From contig NC_053042.1 in the NCBI RefSeq assembly GCF_003473485.1, positions 18,124,501-18,188,500 on the forward strand: a DNA stretch of 64,000 bases, read 5' to 3'. The notes below the pieces were generated by a model. It made no database searches and was not told the origin of the DNA. It worked only from the letters and a program-made list of their open reading frames with translations. This document shows positions 11,289 through 22,611 of the stretch, piece after piece. The stretch's first letter is position 1; each line of letters begins with the position of its first letter. The stretch is from Medicago truncatula (Eukaryota > Streptophyta > Magnoliopsida > Fabales > Fabaceae). A program made the translations under genes and the position numbers.

Positions 11289-12041
11289 CTAGTATTTCAA
11301 ATGGACACTCATCCTCAGCAATGTCTCAGCACCATCAGTGGCAATCTGTCCTGGTGGGATAAGAGGTCTCAGTTCTGCAAACCCCCTGGCATTCTTGAAC
11401 TTTCCTGTGCCCCCTATTACTGATAATCGTGACATGGTACTTCCTATCTTATACAAACCATAAAAGTTCAAGCTATCTCCATATTCCCCTCCTTCAAACA
11501 AGGCTGTGAAAACCATCATCTGTCTGCTCCCATCTGCTGAACTTGCCACATAAACACCTTGAGCTTTCCCAACCATTTGAGAACCCAATTCAGGTTGAGA
11601 TGTTAATATATCATCAATAACAGTGATTGTACCAAATCCTAGTCCAAGTCCATCAGGTCCTAACTGCACCTGAGCATTGTTTTGATTGTTGCTGTTTGGT
11701 GCAAAGGAAGTACCGGCCAAGCCAGTTCCTAATAGGATACCGGTAACGCCATTAACAGTGGGAATAGCACCATTGGCATTAGGGATGGGAATCCCACCTT
11801 GTGGAGTGTTGAATCCTATTGGGGTTGCAAAGGGAACTTGGCCACTGTATATGTTGCCCAACAAACCAGTTACAGGTCGAGCCGTTGGGTTACTTCCACC
11901 AAGAATGTCATGCATGAACAACTCAATGATTGGTTCTTTCCCTGTGGCTGCAATAGGGTCAACTGCTGTTATAGACATTATTAAATAAGAAAAAGCAACC
12001 AACATTGCCAAGGGAGATATAGTTAGTAATCCAAAAGCCAT
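11289..12041 (-). CDS. Dirigent-like protein of the DIR16/ESB1 type
   Basis: Dirigent proteins act in the cell wall and steer phenoxy-radical coupling; the long subfamily with an inserted Gly/Pro/Asn-rich block includes Arabidopsis ESB1 and DIR16-type proteins involved in or near Casparian-strip lignification. This single-exon gene gives 250 residues, typical for DIR16-like proteins. Residues 1-26 form a hydrophobic signal peptide ending near ITA. The start of the dirigent domain (ELFMHDILGG) is followed by the insert with PNANGAIPTVNGVTG. The core then shows FGTITVIDDILT, GKAQGVYVASSADGS, FTALFEGGEYGDSLNFYG and SVIGGTGKFKNARGFAEL. The frame is intact. The DIR-e placement is inferred from the insert, not from a tree. 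Confidence 0.9.
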   Translation of the reverse strand: MAFGLLTISPLAMLVAFSYLIMSITAVDPIAATGKEPIIELFMHDILGGSNPTARPVTGLLGNIYSGQVPFATPIGFNTPQGGIPIPNANGAIPTVNGVTGILLGTGLAGTSFAPNSNNQNNAQVQLGPDGLGLGFGTITVIDDILTSQPELGSQMVGKAQGVYVASSADGSRQMMVFTALFEGGEYGDSLNFYGLYKIGSTMSRLSVIGGTGKFKNARGFAELRPLIPPGQIATDGAETLLRMSVHLKY

Positions 12042-12141
12042 CTTGTTTCCAAGTTTTTTCAGATATAGATACTACTGCTAGTATTTCTTTGTGGTAATGA
12101 ATCTTTGTTTGGATGAGTGGATTGAAATGCAAGTCTTGTTA

Positions 12142-12150
12142 TTATATAAG
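12142..12150 (-). promoter_or_regulatory. TATA box of the dirigent gene
   Basis: The minus strand reads CTTATATAAT about 100 bp before the ATG, leaving room for a 5' UTR of roughly 70 nt. Confidence 0.6.
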
Positions 12151-12588
12151 AGGGAATGAAGAGTGTGTTGGAGTGGTTGTCTGTGAGGCATGGATCATAC
12201 TGAAGTTGTTGAAATTAACAGGAAAGTAGATCTCATTTTGCCAAAATTGTAGTCAATATTTCTGATTAGTGGCGTTGTTGAGATGTAATGGAAGATACAC
12301 TATAATTCATATAAACTTACGCAAATCTATTTTTTTTAAAATCTATTTTAGTCAAGTATAGCTATGAATATTATATAACTCAATGAGGTGTGTAGAAATT
12401 CATTGGAAAAACAAATTGTTTGCTGAGTCACATTCACTTTTTTTTTTTCTTTCCCTTTTTCTAAATGCTTTCGTTATGACAAGTCAGAAACATGAGAGGT
12501 GATGCAAGGACAACCAAACCAATATCTCAAGTCAATAGCTAGTTGACTCTATAATAAAGGGAAAAAATGAAAGGTATTTTCAAGTATC

Positions 12589-12590
<2 letters not shown>

Positions 12591-12663
<73 letters not shown>
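12591..12663. repeat. (TTA)n microsatellite
   Basis: About 24 uninterrupted TTA units. Confidence 0.97.
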
Positions 12664-12699
12664 GCTCCTTAAACACATAAGCACTCCTAATTTTCGAGT

Positions 12700-13225
12700 T
12701 AGATTTTCCATTTCGATTGTTTTAATTTTTTTTACATGATCTTTTTCTTCAATCCAAGCTTCCCTTGTTTTAATAATTCTCTGCTTTTACACACTACATT
12801 GCTGCCTTCCCATGTTTGTTGCATCAGCCCTTCTGTTGGAAAAAGCTACAATTGATCAATGATTGAAGCTATACAAGGAGCATACATGTCGTTCCTTAAT
12901 GTAATGTTCTAATTATTATTGAGACACATTCTTTAGTAATAATTTGTACATTTGAATTGTGACTTTAACCATTGTACCTATGTAGATTACATGTTCGTCC
13001 ATTTAGTGATTAACTAGTGTTTTGTTTGATTTACTTCCATCTTTGGAATGAGTTTTTTTACAAGTTGGTTAATGTCGGTTATGAAGCATACGTTTGGCAA
13101 ATGGTTTATACTGATTTAATTTAATATACTCAATTCCCAAGAATATAATTTTGAATTATAATTTCACAAATTACCAAAATATGTTTCCATTTGTAACTTT
13201 CTCATATTGAGTGTTGCTCATGTAT
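12700..13225 (+). repeat. Dispersed direct repeat, copy 1 (copy 2 at 19.7-20.2 kb)
   Basis: Long matching stretches occur in the same order in both copies, for example CTTCCCATGTTTGTTGCATC, GATTTACTTCCATCTTTGGA and TTATGAAGCATACGTTT. No coding content or clear termini were seen. Copy 1 has small insertions relative to copy 2. Confidence 0.8.
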
Positions 13226-13639
13226 TTGAGAAGTAACTCAAGATGTGGCTACCCGCGTTAAAGCATGAACAATCTCATTTGTTTGAATTTTTATTAAAAA
13301 AAAACTATGTCAATATTTAAAACTTGGATCAATAACCAGCTAGTATGCTTGTCAAAAAAAAATAAAAAAAATACCAGTTAGTATGTTACTAGCTTATTTA
13401 AGTATATTTTTATCTCATTTATTTTTGGGTTAAATATATATGAAAGTTAATTTTTCTAGGAAATGCATTTTAAACAAAGAATATGAAAGTTATATCTTTA
13501 TGAACAAAGAAGATGGTGATCTCCCTATATTTTGGCTTGAGCTTTTGTTAATGCAACTGATGGAGAAGAATATATGAGGGATGATTGATCAAAGCAGAAG
13601 ATGTTCCAATGCTTCCAATAATTTTCATAAGGACTTATT

Positions 13640-13799
13640 CACTACTTAAAAAACAAAAATTAGTGAGGGAAATTTTGTGAGGGAAAACGTGAAATTCCTC
13701 TCTAATTCCATCACTAAATTTTGCGACCATGAAATTTGTGAGGAATTTTATTTTTTCCGTCACTAATTTCCGTCGTTAATTTTGCTTTTTCTAATAGTG
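13640..13799. mobile_element. CACTA-type MITE, 3-bp target duplication
   Basis: The ends read CACTACTTAAAAAACAAAAA and ...TTTTTCTAATAGTG, the CACTA..TAGTG termini of the EnSpm/CACTA superfamily. The subterminal motif TTAGTGAGG / CCGTCACTAA is inverted. The flanks carry ATT at 13637-13639 and 13800-13802, the 3-bp duplication expected. At 160 bp it can only be non-autonomous. Confidence 0.8.
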
Positions 13800-13989
13800 A
13801 TTGATGGAAAATTTTGATGCCAAGCAGAATGACTTCATCTTCATTCAACTTTGTTTTCTCTTATTAGAAAGATTTCTTCTCTTTCTTAGGAAGTCTCCTT
13901 TATTTAAGCTCTATGAGAAGGTAATGAATGTTCTGATTGGTTGACTAAGTTTGATGTTACTAACATGTCGACTCCTTGAAGTTGTGGAT

Positions 13990-14045
13990 TTCTCCCCATC
14001 CTTATTTTGATAACGCCTCCCCATCCTTATTTTGATAACGCCTTG
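13990..14045. repeat. 27-bp direct tandem repeat
   Basis: CTCCCCATCCTTATTTTGAT followed by AACGC occurs twice in a row. Confidence 0.85.
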
Positions 14046-14461
14046 CAGATACATCCTTAATTGAACTCATCCCCCGGTTTCATTAAAATGTCGAGCAAGT
14101 GTTGCATTCATTTCATTTTCAACGTTAAATTTGCAACTAATTCAATGATAACAATGCGTTAAAAAAACAAGCCTCCATGGTCAACCAAGGCTCCTCTCTC
14201 ACCTCAAAACCTTGGGAAATGCATTGTTATTTATTGTCTGTAGCACAAATCTTTATTGTTGTAAGTGGTTCGTATTGGACGTATATGTCTTGTTGGCCTT
14301 TGACTTAATGACTGGATCATTGACCTCAGGATTAAACATTGACTCAGTTCAAAACAAAATGTACCGTCGTCAAAAAATTACAATGAACAAATATTAGTTT
14401 ACTAAAAATATATATTATTTATTCAACAAAAAATAGTAAAAAGAGAATATATTTTGTAGAA

Positions 14462-14888
14462 GGCTTAAATATGTATTTCATCCTTGCAATTAGGGGTCGT
14501 TTAAAAATTGGTCCTGTATTCGCTAATCCTTGCAAACTAGCATTGCAATCATTAATCATTTAAAATTTCGTCCTTTGACCAACTTAATCATGCCACGTCA
14601 CTAATTCGATGACGCGGCAATCACTATCACACATGAAATTCCAATTTTGCCCTTAAGAAGAGGACAAAATATTGAAGAAAGAATTGAAAACCCAGGGGTA
14701 AAATTGGAATTTCATGTATGTCAGTGATTGCCACTTCATCAAATTAGTGACGTGGCAGTGATTAAGTGGGAAGAGGGACGAAATTTTAAATGATTAAACA
14801 ATGCAAGGGTAAATTGCCAGGATTAACGATTAAAGGAACCAATTTTTAAACGACCCCAAATTGCAAGGATGAAATACATATTTAAGCC
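14462..14888. mobile_element. Mutator-type MITE, 9-bp target duplication
   Basis: The terminal inverted repeats exceed 50 bp: the left end starts GGCTTAAATATGTATTTCAT and the right end is its near-exact inverse. The flanks are TTTGTAGAA at 14453-14461 and 14889-14897, a perfect 9-bp duplication as made by Mutator-like transposases. No ORF is present. The same termini recur on the larger element at 43841-45234. Confidence 0.92.
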
Positions 14889-15022
14889 TTTGTAGAATAA
14901 AATAAATGAGAATAAGGGAGTGATGAAAATAAACTAAAGGTAACAAAGTTGAAGTTTGATGAAAGAAAGAGAAAGTAAGATAAACCCTAGCTATTTCTTC
15001 GGAAAAGTCCTAACTATTACTT

Positions 15023-15028
15023 TATAAA
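15023..15028 (+). promoter_or_regulatory. TATA box of zinc-finger copy A
   Basis: TTTATAAACC about 110 bp before the ATG. The same TATAAA is conserved in arm B (54187-54193, minus strand). Confidence 0.7.
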
Positions 15029-15136
15029 CCTCGCGCGTTCTCTTTCCTGCTTCACATCCACGCTTTCCATCGCTTTGTTGCTTCAAACCCTATTTTCACA
15101 GTTCAATTCCTCTGCTACATCGATCACAACATCATC

Positions 15137-16249
15137 ATGATGAGTTCTTTTTCTTCACCCTATTTCCATTTTCATCATTCTATTGATCACAAACCCAAAA
15201 ACAACTATGAATATCATCATGGTACTGAAATTCAGAAACAAGGTTCAAACCCTATAGTTTTTTTTGTACACTCTCCTGAGCCAAACACTCACAACATCAT
15301 GAACAAACCCTATTCTTCACCTTCTTCTCACCATTCGTTTCATAAACCCAAAAACAGCCATGATCATGATCACCAACAATCTCTTGAAAATGATAAGAAA
15401 AACCCAGGTTCAAGAATCTACAATTGTGAGTTTTGTCACAAAACATTCACCTCTAGTAAATCACTTGGTGGCCACAAAACCATTCACCGCTCCTCTAAGA
15501 TTCTTGTTCAACCTGAAACAAACAAACAGATCCGTGATCATGATGTGAATAACGGCGGCACCTTGAAGAAGACTACAAAAATTACTTGTGTTTTTTCTTC
15601 TTCTCTTCACAACCATGATCATGATGATTGGAAACCGAAGAACCATACAAGTGATGTTTGTCACAAGGTATTTTCATCCAACACTGCTTTGAAGGGACAT
15701 ATGAGATGGCATACTCCAAAGGGTTTGAAGAAGGATACTATTATTCCCTCACTGACTGCCCCATCTTCCTTAGAACAGAGCCATCTTGAGTTCCTACCGG
15801 CTACTGACTTGTCAAAGTACTTGCCGCCAATATCGTATAAGACCAAAAAACGGAGTCCCAGGAGAAGGCGTATTGCTGATAATGATGAGGAAATTACTAT
15901 TGCTGCAAAAACATTGTTATATTTGTCTTATGGGGGTTATGAGGGATCAACTAAAAGGCAGAAGATTTCCAGCAATACGGTGGATGATAATGAGAAGATG
16001 AAGGAACAAGGTGTGCTTCTAACAAGGTGTGTTTGCCACAACGAAAAGAACTTGGTGCTGAAGTTGAGGATTCCTAAAGACACGATTTTTCAAACATCAC
16101 AAGATTCCAAGGAACCAGCAGGCTCTAACCTTGATATTGAAGGCATGAAGAATGTTAGCGAAGATGAAACCGAATTAGGGTCAAGAGTTGTCAGGAATTT
16201 TGATTTGAATGAGCTTCCAAGTGATGATTTTGAAGATGAAACCAATTAG
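15137..16249 (+). CDS. C2H2 zinc-finger protein with EAR motif, copy A (second finger damaged)
   Basis: A single-exon gene for 370 residues. The N-terminus is rich in His, Ser and Asn. Finger 1 reads CEFCHKTFTSSKSLGGHKTIH, a plant C1-type finger with the LGGH core. The second finger reads TSDVCHKVFSSNTALKGHMRWH: its first zinc ligand is Ser instead of Cys, whereas copy B keeps TCDVCNKVF. The C-terminus carries DLNELP, the EAR repression motif that recruits TOPLESS-type co-repressors. The protein is probably a nuclear transcriptional repressor of the ZAT-like group, but target genes cannot be told from sequence. The frame is open, so the copy may be expressed with one working finger. Confidence 0.87.
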   Translation: MMSSFSSPYFHFHHSIDHKPKNNYEYHHGTEIQKQGSNPIVFFVHSPEPNTHNIMNKPYSSPSSHHSFHKPKNSHDHDHQQSLENDKKNPGSRIYNCEFCHKTFTSSKSLGGHKTIHRSSKILVQPETNKQIRDHDVNNGGTLKKTTKITCVFSSSLHNHDHDDWKPKNHTSDVCHKVFSSNTALKGHMRWHTPKGLKKDTIIPSLTAPSSLEQSHLEFLPATDLSKYLPPISYKTKKRSPRRRRIADNDEEITIAAKTLLYLSYGGYEGSTKRQKISSNTVDDNEKMKEQGVLLTRCVCHNEKNLVLKLRIPKDTIFQTSQDSKEPAGSNLDIEGMKNVSEDETELGSRVVRNFDLNELPSDDFEDETN

Positions 16250-18499
16250 TGTTTCTTTTATGTTTATATTTTTTTTTTATGAAGAATGATATTATGAATG
16301 TGTGAGATACCGTGGATGCTGTCATCTAATTTTCCTTAGTTATAATATCATCATCGATTATTGAACAGTTTGCTGAGACATATATATATAAATTTTAGAT
16401 TTTCAATTTCCACCTTTTGTGTTTGTCTTAATCTTCTAATTTTGTTTGTGTGATTCTAAATAGGTTATGTGCAGTAAGCTAGTGTAAAAATATAATGGAA
16501 TTGAGGGTTGAAATTGATGGAGATGTTGCTTATTTGGAAAAATGTCTAGATGAGTTTAGTGTGGAAAATATGTAATGATAATAATTGGTCTTTTATTTGA
16601 TTGATTTGAATGCAGAGGTTTTTATCTTATCACTATTATGGTTACGAACTTTCAGTGGTGGAATTTATTTTTGTGAACGAAAATAGAATTTAAACACATG
16701 AGTTTTTTGATGATGTATTTTGCTGCTTGAACAGGTGTGAATAATTAAAACTTTAGATTTCTAATACTTTCCCCTTTCTGCTTCTTCGTGTAGTATGAAT
16801 ATGTAAAGTGTAAACCAAATAATATCTGAAAAGAAGTAGAGTGTTTCTGAAAAGAGTCAACAGGTTGGTTGATTGAATGGGAAAATAATAGAGGTGATGA
16901 TGGAAAGGGGAGCTTGCTTCACACAACAATTCTAAGTTAAGCAGCGATGAAAAATTAAGTTTAGCAGAAGAAAGTGAAGTCTGAATTAGTTAATTTCAAG
17001 CATTTAAAAAAAATTCATGATTTACCATAAGACATGGCTGCAAACAGATAGAGAGGAACTGAGGAAAATCAATAATACTTTGCCAAAGTTACCTAGATTA
17101 CTTGGACTATTGGTTAAGTTAAGTTAGCTTTTTGTTAATTTTTCCTAAAGCCGGCTTGCATTTTTATCTGTTTAAATAATTGATTGCTAACTATTTTATC
17201 TGTTTGTCTGTTTTGCTGTCTTTCTGTTTTGAATCTTTAACATTTTTGGCACTTAATGCATTCTATTCAACCCTAACTATTTCATTTGAGATCTCACATT
17301 GTTGGATACATAATTTGCAATGTATGAAGGTGATAACAATGCCAAAGCTTTATTCTGCCAAAGACAGGTTGGTGTATGGTTATTGAAGAGTTTTTTGTCA
17401 TAAGCTAGGAGCTTGTGTCAATTTTTTACCATCGCTGGAAGGCTTCGATTTCACCAGGCATACATGACATTGATAACTGCAGTTGAAAAACTTAAGAAGG
17501 CACTGACTTTGGAACAAAATTATTGTGACCGGATTTTAATACATTGTTGAAATTTATCCTCTCAATTATGAATGCTGGTATTAGGAAGAACTAGCAAGAG
17601 AGCTTGTGAAATGACAATGTTGCTTCCTTAACTGGATCTAGACCTCCTAAACACATTGTTGTAAACTTGTAAATATGCATGTCGTTAGGAACTATAAGAA
17701 CTTGAATTTGATGTTGCTTTAGTTATTCCTCCATATAATTTCAGACAGGAACCAATTAGCTATTAAGTCTAAGTATAGATAATATACACATCATGTTAGT
17801 TAGCGGTAAAATGTAAATTTATTCTCTTTCTCAGTAATTTTCATCAAATTAAAAGCTTCTCCCTTTACTTGTTTTTGACCATATTTTCTCCAATTGTATT
17901 CATCATCTGATTTTCTGCTAAAGGAACTGGAATGAAACAAATTGTGCATTGGAACGAAGAACACACCTGGAACTAATGGTTACAGTGCCCTTCATGACAA
18001 GGAACTGGTATGATGAACTTGGAAATCAGAACGTACTATCATGGGGTTGCGCACATATGGAAATTTACAGCATCGCTCGCAAAAATGGTGTCACACGCCC
18101 AGGGAAAGTTACATTCCGCTAGCAGGATTGACGTCACGGGCAAAGGATAGAATGGTGGCAGTGGAAGAAGCAAAATGACAGGTAGAGTTTCAGTTGTGTT
18201 CAGAGAAGAAAATAGTAAGGGATCACATAAAGAACTAGTACATGCAAATAACTATACTGATAACTCCCTTGTCCTTATTTCCATTCATTTTGTACATAAA
18301 AAGAGCATAATATTTTTTAAATATTTATGCATACCTCTACTATTGTTGCTGGTTTTATACTATTTCCTTTCCAATATGGTTTCATTGATAATATTAATTT
18401 CCATTGATAATACTCCTCACTGTGCAAGTTCAAGCACATGTTCATAATTTTGAACATCAATAGGCAGCTGCGAGATTCGGACAGCTAAGTCTAGCTAAC
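16250..18499. other. Downstream flank of zinc-finger copy A, part of the inverted duplication
   Basis: No independent gene was recognised. The stretch aligns in inverted order with 51840-52960, for example around the reverse match of the 16290-16380 block with 52850-52920. Arm A is longer here, with extra sequence around 17400-18460. Confidence 0.55.
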
Positions 18500-18715
18500 T
18501 CGTTGATGAAAGAAGAAGGAAACACACAAGAAGGCAAACAGAATGCTTCAAGAGCCATTGCTTTCTTCGACTCCAACATAAGCCGCAGACGGACCCATTG
18601 TCTCCTTTATTTGTGAACTGATTTCCATCCTTCGTACCGACTCGCCAGAGGATTGTTCTGACGCCGCTGCATCCCTCGTGTTACTGGCACATGAAAGCCA
18701 CCATCTACAACTTTT
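18500..18715 (+). pseudogene. ARO-like armadillo gene fragment (arm A)
   Basis: The sequence matches the middle armadillo part of the gene at 34.4-35.5 kb. It encodes LMKEEGNTQEGKQNASRAIA and, in shifted frames, the piece equivalent to ISILHTDSLEDRSDAAASL. Stops and at least one frameshift break it. It lacks the N-terminal domain and ends where arm B continues. Confidence 0.8.
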
Positions 18716-19734
18716 TAAGCTTAGCCGTCCTCTAGAATTTACCTTCTTCGTGTGATCCCTATCTGTTACCAATAGGTTTGTGGAAGTAACAACCTCACAG
18801 TCCGTTTCTTTCTATCTGTTACAATGCTGTATGAGGAAGGACGGGTCGAGCAAGAAGATTATGGACCAAATACGAAACATGTGGGCCGAGTGCGATAGAA
18901 CTCGACTATCTATAATTTAACCTATTCAACTCTAAGCCGAGATGAGGTGAATATCTTATGACAGTCCGGATCTACTATCTGCATGGTCTTGCAATAAGGA
19001 CGTCAAGTGGGATGTGGTATAGTTGAGTTTAGTCTGTTTTTATTAGTTTGTCAACTGTTAGGTCTGTTGCTTTTAACTTACAAGTATATGTGAAATTGTG
19101 AATGCTGCAGACAACAAGAAGCAATTATTTTTAAATGTTAGTTTAACATCCGATATATTCTCTTTTAAGTGCATGAAGAAACTTTGAAAGGAGAAGAACA
19201 AGACACAATGGGAATGAACTTGTTATTATGGAAAAGATTGGCGATACTGTAGATGTGTTATCGCAAGTATAGTTTCTGTTTTGGTGTAAAATCCGAAGGT
19301 ACAATGTCATTGGTGATGGTGAGTGTGAAAGAATAGAAAATGATTAGCACTCCTATGTTAAGGAGGATCATGCTACATAATAATCTTCATTTAATCGAGA
19401 GAAAGGATGAGAAAGTATGTGATACATACTTTGAATCCTAACCATTATCTAACAATGAATACGGCTGTCAACTACTTGGCCAATCAGGTTCCCATCCCTC
19501 CTTAGATTGCTCTTGAATCAACCAAAGTTTTCCCCTATAATAAAAATTACAATCGTTCAGGTAAATATTTTGTTCTCTCATGTTCCTCAAACACAAAATT
19601 CAGTCTTATATTGTTGTCTATTCATCCGTTTCAATTTGGCATTGTTTATGTTGCATTCAATTGTTCACATCAGTACTCCAAATTTGAAAATTCGACCAGT
19701 TTGATTGTTTCCTTTTTTTACATGAACTTTGTGG

Positions 19735-20165
19735 ACAATATAAGCTTTCCCTGTTTTAATAATTCTCTACTTTTACACACTAGATTTCTGCCTTCCCATG
19801 TTTGTTGCATCAGCCCTTTGGTAGGCAGAAACGTTAATTGATCAATGATTGAAACAAAGAGGATACATGTCGTGCCTACAAGGAATGTTCTAATGATCGA
19901 GACACATTCTTCTGTAATGATTTGTATAGTTGGATACCATTGAAACTTCAATGTTGATTACAAGCGTGTCCATTTAATGATTAATTAGTGTTTTGTTTGA
20001 TTTACTTCCATCTTTGGAATGAGTTTATTACAAATTGGTTGATGTCAGTTATGAAGCATACGTTTTGCAATTGGTTTATACTGATTTAATACTCAATTCC
20101 CAAGAATATATTTTTTCAATTATTGAGTGTTGCTCATGTATCGGTAAGGCTGTTCTTGGCGTAGA
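19735..20165 (+). repeat. Dispersed direct repeat, copy 2 (copy 1 at 12.7-13.2 kb)
   Basis: See copy 1 for shared segments. It begins about 160 bp beyond the end of arm A and is in the same orientation as copy 1. Confidence 0.8.
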
Positions 20166-20321
20166 CAAAAACATCATGATTTGAATGCTTAAATGCTTAA
20201 TTAAGATTGAATCTGATTTACTTCAAGTTCAAGACTGTTGGACATCAATAGGAGTTTATATGAGATAAAGAGTAAAGACAAATTGGATTTCTTTATATAC
20301 TATTTGTGAATGGATATTATT

Positions 20322-20870
20322 TTAACTCAGAATCAAGTTGTAAATGGGTTCCCCCCTGCTAAATAAATATGAAAACATGGACAAAGTTTCAAAGAAGTAT
20401 TTTACCTTCGGAAGAGCCTTCTCATTAAGCTCCTTCTGACAATCAGAGTCTGCTTTTCTTTTTCTTTGGTGCTTTGTACATATCCAGAGGTCCATCTGGT
20501 ATATCCTCCATGCTGATGTTGACTCCTTCCTCGGTGTAACTCTGAATGACTTCCTTGTTATCAAGTCTTAAGATAACACGATCGTTGTTAATGAAGTCTG
20601 GATTCCTTTGTCTGATAGAGAAAGGAAGTTTGGAATCCAAAACCTCATCACTTTTCAGAATCTTCATATTAACCGAAGTGACATAGTTGAACACTTTTCC
20701 ATACTCTGTGTCTAACTCTGAAGATGCTCCATAATCCTTCAGGTTCTTGATCAACTTGTTCTTGTAGAAGAGTTCAGACAAGAGCTTTCCATAAGGGATA
20801 AACTTCCTTTTACCCTTCTTGCTCTCACACTCTCAATCATGTAATTGAAGTGACGATAGATTTATCTTCA
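20322..20870 (-). pseudogene. Retroelement-derived ORF remnant, family uncertain
   Basis: On the minus strand a frame reads KKGKRKFIPYGKLLSELFYK and continues through an acidic, Lys-rich protein to KAPKKKKSRL; a shifted frame continues with KADSDCQKELNEKALPKVKY. The PYGRLLSELF-type block resembles a protein found in legume LTR retrotransposons next to gag/pol, but I cannot name the domain with confidence. Stops lie upstream, so it is not an intact gene. Confidence 0.45.
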
Positions 20871-21311
20871 TCTTGATTTCCAAGAACAGAATCAGATGCC
20901 TATGATCCCAACTAATCTGATCCGTGCTTTATTCTCTTGGTTGCAAGTATCCTAAAACCACTTTGAAGAACAACTTTAAGAGAGTGTGCATGTTTCTTTT
21001 TTGGACCATCAACGGAAGACTCAAGAGAACCATGATCGTGGTGGATAGATCAAAGCTCGATCCCTCCTCACATCGGATCCCAACCGACCAACCATCTTCT
21101 TAGGTTCAACCGGATCACCTAGTTAATGTAATATTTAATGATCAAGTCTAATTGTATGTTGAATGTGAAGAAAGTGTGATAGTTGGCATGGGAGAATGAT
21201 CGATGTGTGAAGATAAAGAATGTAACGAATGACATAGATACATGTGAATGTATAGGGGATATTAATTTATTTGTGATTATGTTTAAAGTATAATAGAATG
21301 TATTAGAATGA
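20871..21311. other. Intergenic spacer before Helitron 1
   Basis: The minus strand shows short broken coding-like pieces that may extend the retroelement remnant; nothing else is recognised. Confidence 0.4.
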
Positions 21312-22248
21312 TCTACTTACTATATATAAAATTTAATTCCCTATGATTTTACCATTTTGCCTTTAAGAGGGGCATTTTTGTAATTTCCTATTTGGTGGGA
21401 TGTGGTTGTTGCCACCTCACCTTTTTATGGGTACATTTTACCATTTTGCCCCTCGCCAATTTTTTTTTTAATTATTTTATAATTTTTAATAACTTTTAAC
21501 TATTTTCCAATTTTTATGTTTTTAACTATTTTTCAATTTTTTTTCTCCCAAATTCAGTTGCTTCTACATTGCCGTTGTGGGAGACTAAGGTATCGTTTGA
21601 CCCGGCTTTTTTTTCCAAGTTCTCTACATTTTTAAAGAGAAGTTAGGCCAAACACAGTATCAATTAAGTACTTACTAAAAAATATTTTTTTTTTGAATGC
21701 ATAAAATTGAATGGAATGAGCTTTGACCAAAAGTTGTTGAAAGTTACTTTAAAAAACTACTTCTCAACAATTTATTTCACAAGCACCTCTTTTCAACTCA
21801 CGCTAGAACCTTTTCTTTTATTTTTTAATATTATATTTCAATATTTTTTTCTTCGATTTAACTTTATTTTATTTTATTTTTTTGAACCGTTCCATTTAAC
21901 TTTTTAAAGAGGTTCCATTTAATTTTATTATCTTTTTTCAAAGGAATTTTATTGTCTTTTTATCACTTATATATTTAATTTCAATATCGTTTAATTATCA
22001 CAACCTTACAAATATTTTTATTCACGCTGTCATTTAATGATACCAAATATTTTTATTTCCTTTCTTCAACCTCACAAATATACATACACACATTAACTTT
22101 TAGTGTAATATTTGATGTCCGTCTGTCTGTTTTTTTGTTACGCTAATGCATATAATAGTTTGTTTCCATGACACCAACTATTTTGATATTATTTATGTTA
22201 TTATTTCAGACTCCTTAAATTGTTTTCCTATTCAAATATTTAACAAGT

Positions 22249-22341
22249 GTCCTTGTGAGCTTGACTCAGTTGATAGGGACAATGTATAATATATGCAAGG
22301 TTCGGGGTTCAAACTCCGGCCACCACAAAAAAAATAAAAAT
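22249..22341 (+). repeat. tRNA-derived SINE, 9-bp target duplication
   Basis: It starts GTCCTTGTGAGCTTGACTCA, has the B-box-like GGGGTTCAAACTCC and an A-rich tail. It is flanked by TTAACAAGT at 22240-22248 and 22342-22350. Confidence 0.82.
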
Positions 22342-22519
22342 TAACAAGTCATTTATATGATGATACAGATTTGTATTCATGTTACACAAAATAAACGTTA
22401 TTGTGTAAATATAGTCTTTGTAAAAAAAATATCTTTTATTTTTGAACATTTTTAGCCTTCAGAAAATATTTTAAACATTTTTTTATTTATTATTTTAATT
22501 CATAATAAATTCAAAATTT

Positions 22520-22611
22520 TGTCCTCGTGAGTTTAGCTCAGATGATAGGAACAATTCATAAATATATGCCAAGTCCGGGGTTCGAACCCCGAACACCATA
22601 AAAAAAAAAAA
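22520..22611 (+). repeat. tRNA-derived SINE, 9-bp imperfect target duplication
   Basis: GTCCTCGTGAGTTTAGCTCA, the perfect B-box GGTTCGAACCCC and a poly-A tail are present. Flanks TCAAAATTT and TCAAAGTTT differ at one base. Confidence 0.8.

Larger units (their letters stand above)
12151..13639. other. Intergenic region with microsatellite and a dispersed repeat
   Basis: It contains the (TTA)n tract at 12591-12663 and one copy of the repeat also seen at 19.7-20.2 kb. No coding region is supported. Confidence 0.6.
14217..19575 (+). repeat. Inverted segmental duplication, arm A
   Basis: The arm matches 50331-54554 in reverse orientation over its whole course, including a zinc-finger gene, its spacers, an armadillo fragment and the distal block near 19100-19575. 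The match ends beyond 19575 (last shared segment CAGGTAAATATTTTGTTCTC). Arm A carries a 427-bp MITE that arm B lacks, and arm A lacks about 475 bp of the armadillo fragment region that arm B retains. Confidence 0.9.

Noticed and set aside
11686..11988. Plus-strand open frame opposite the dirigent gene
   Set aside because: Complementary shadow of a well-supported gene.
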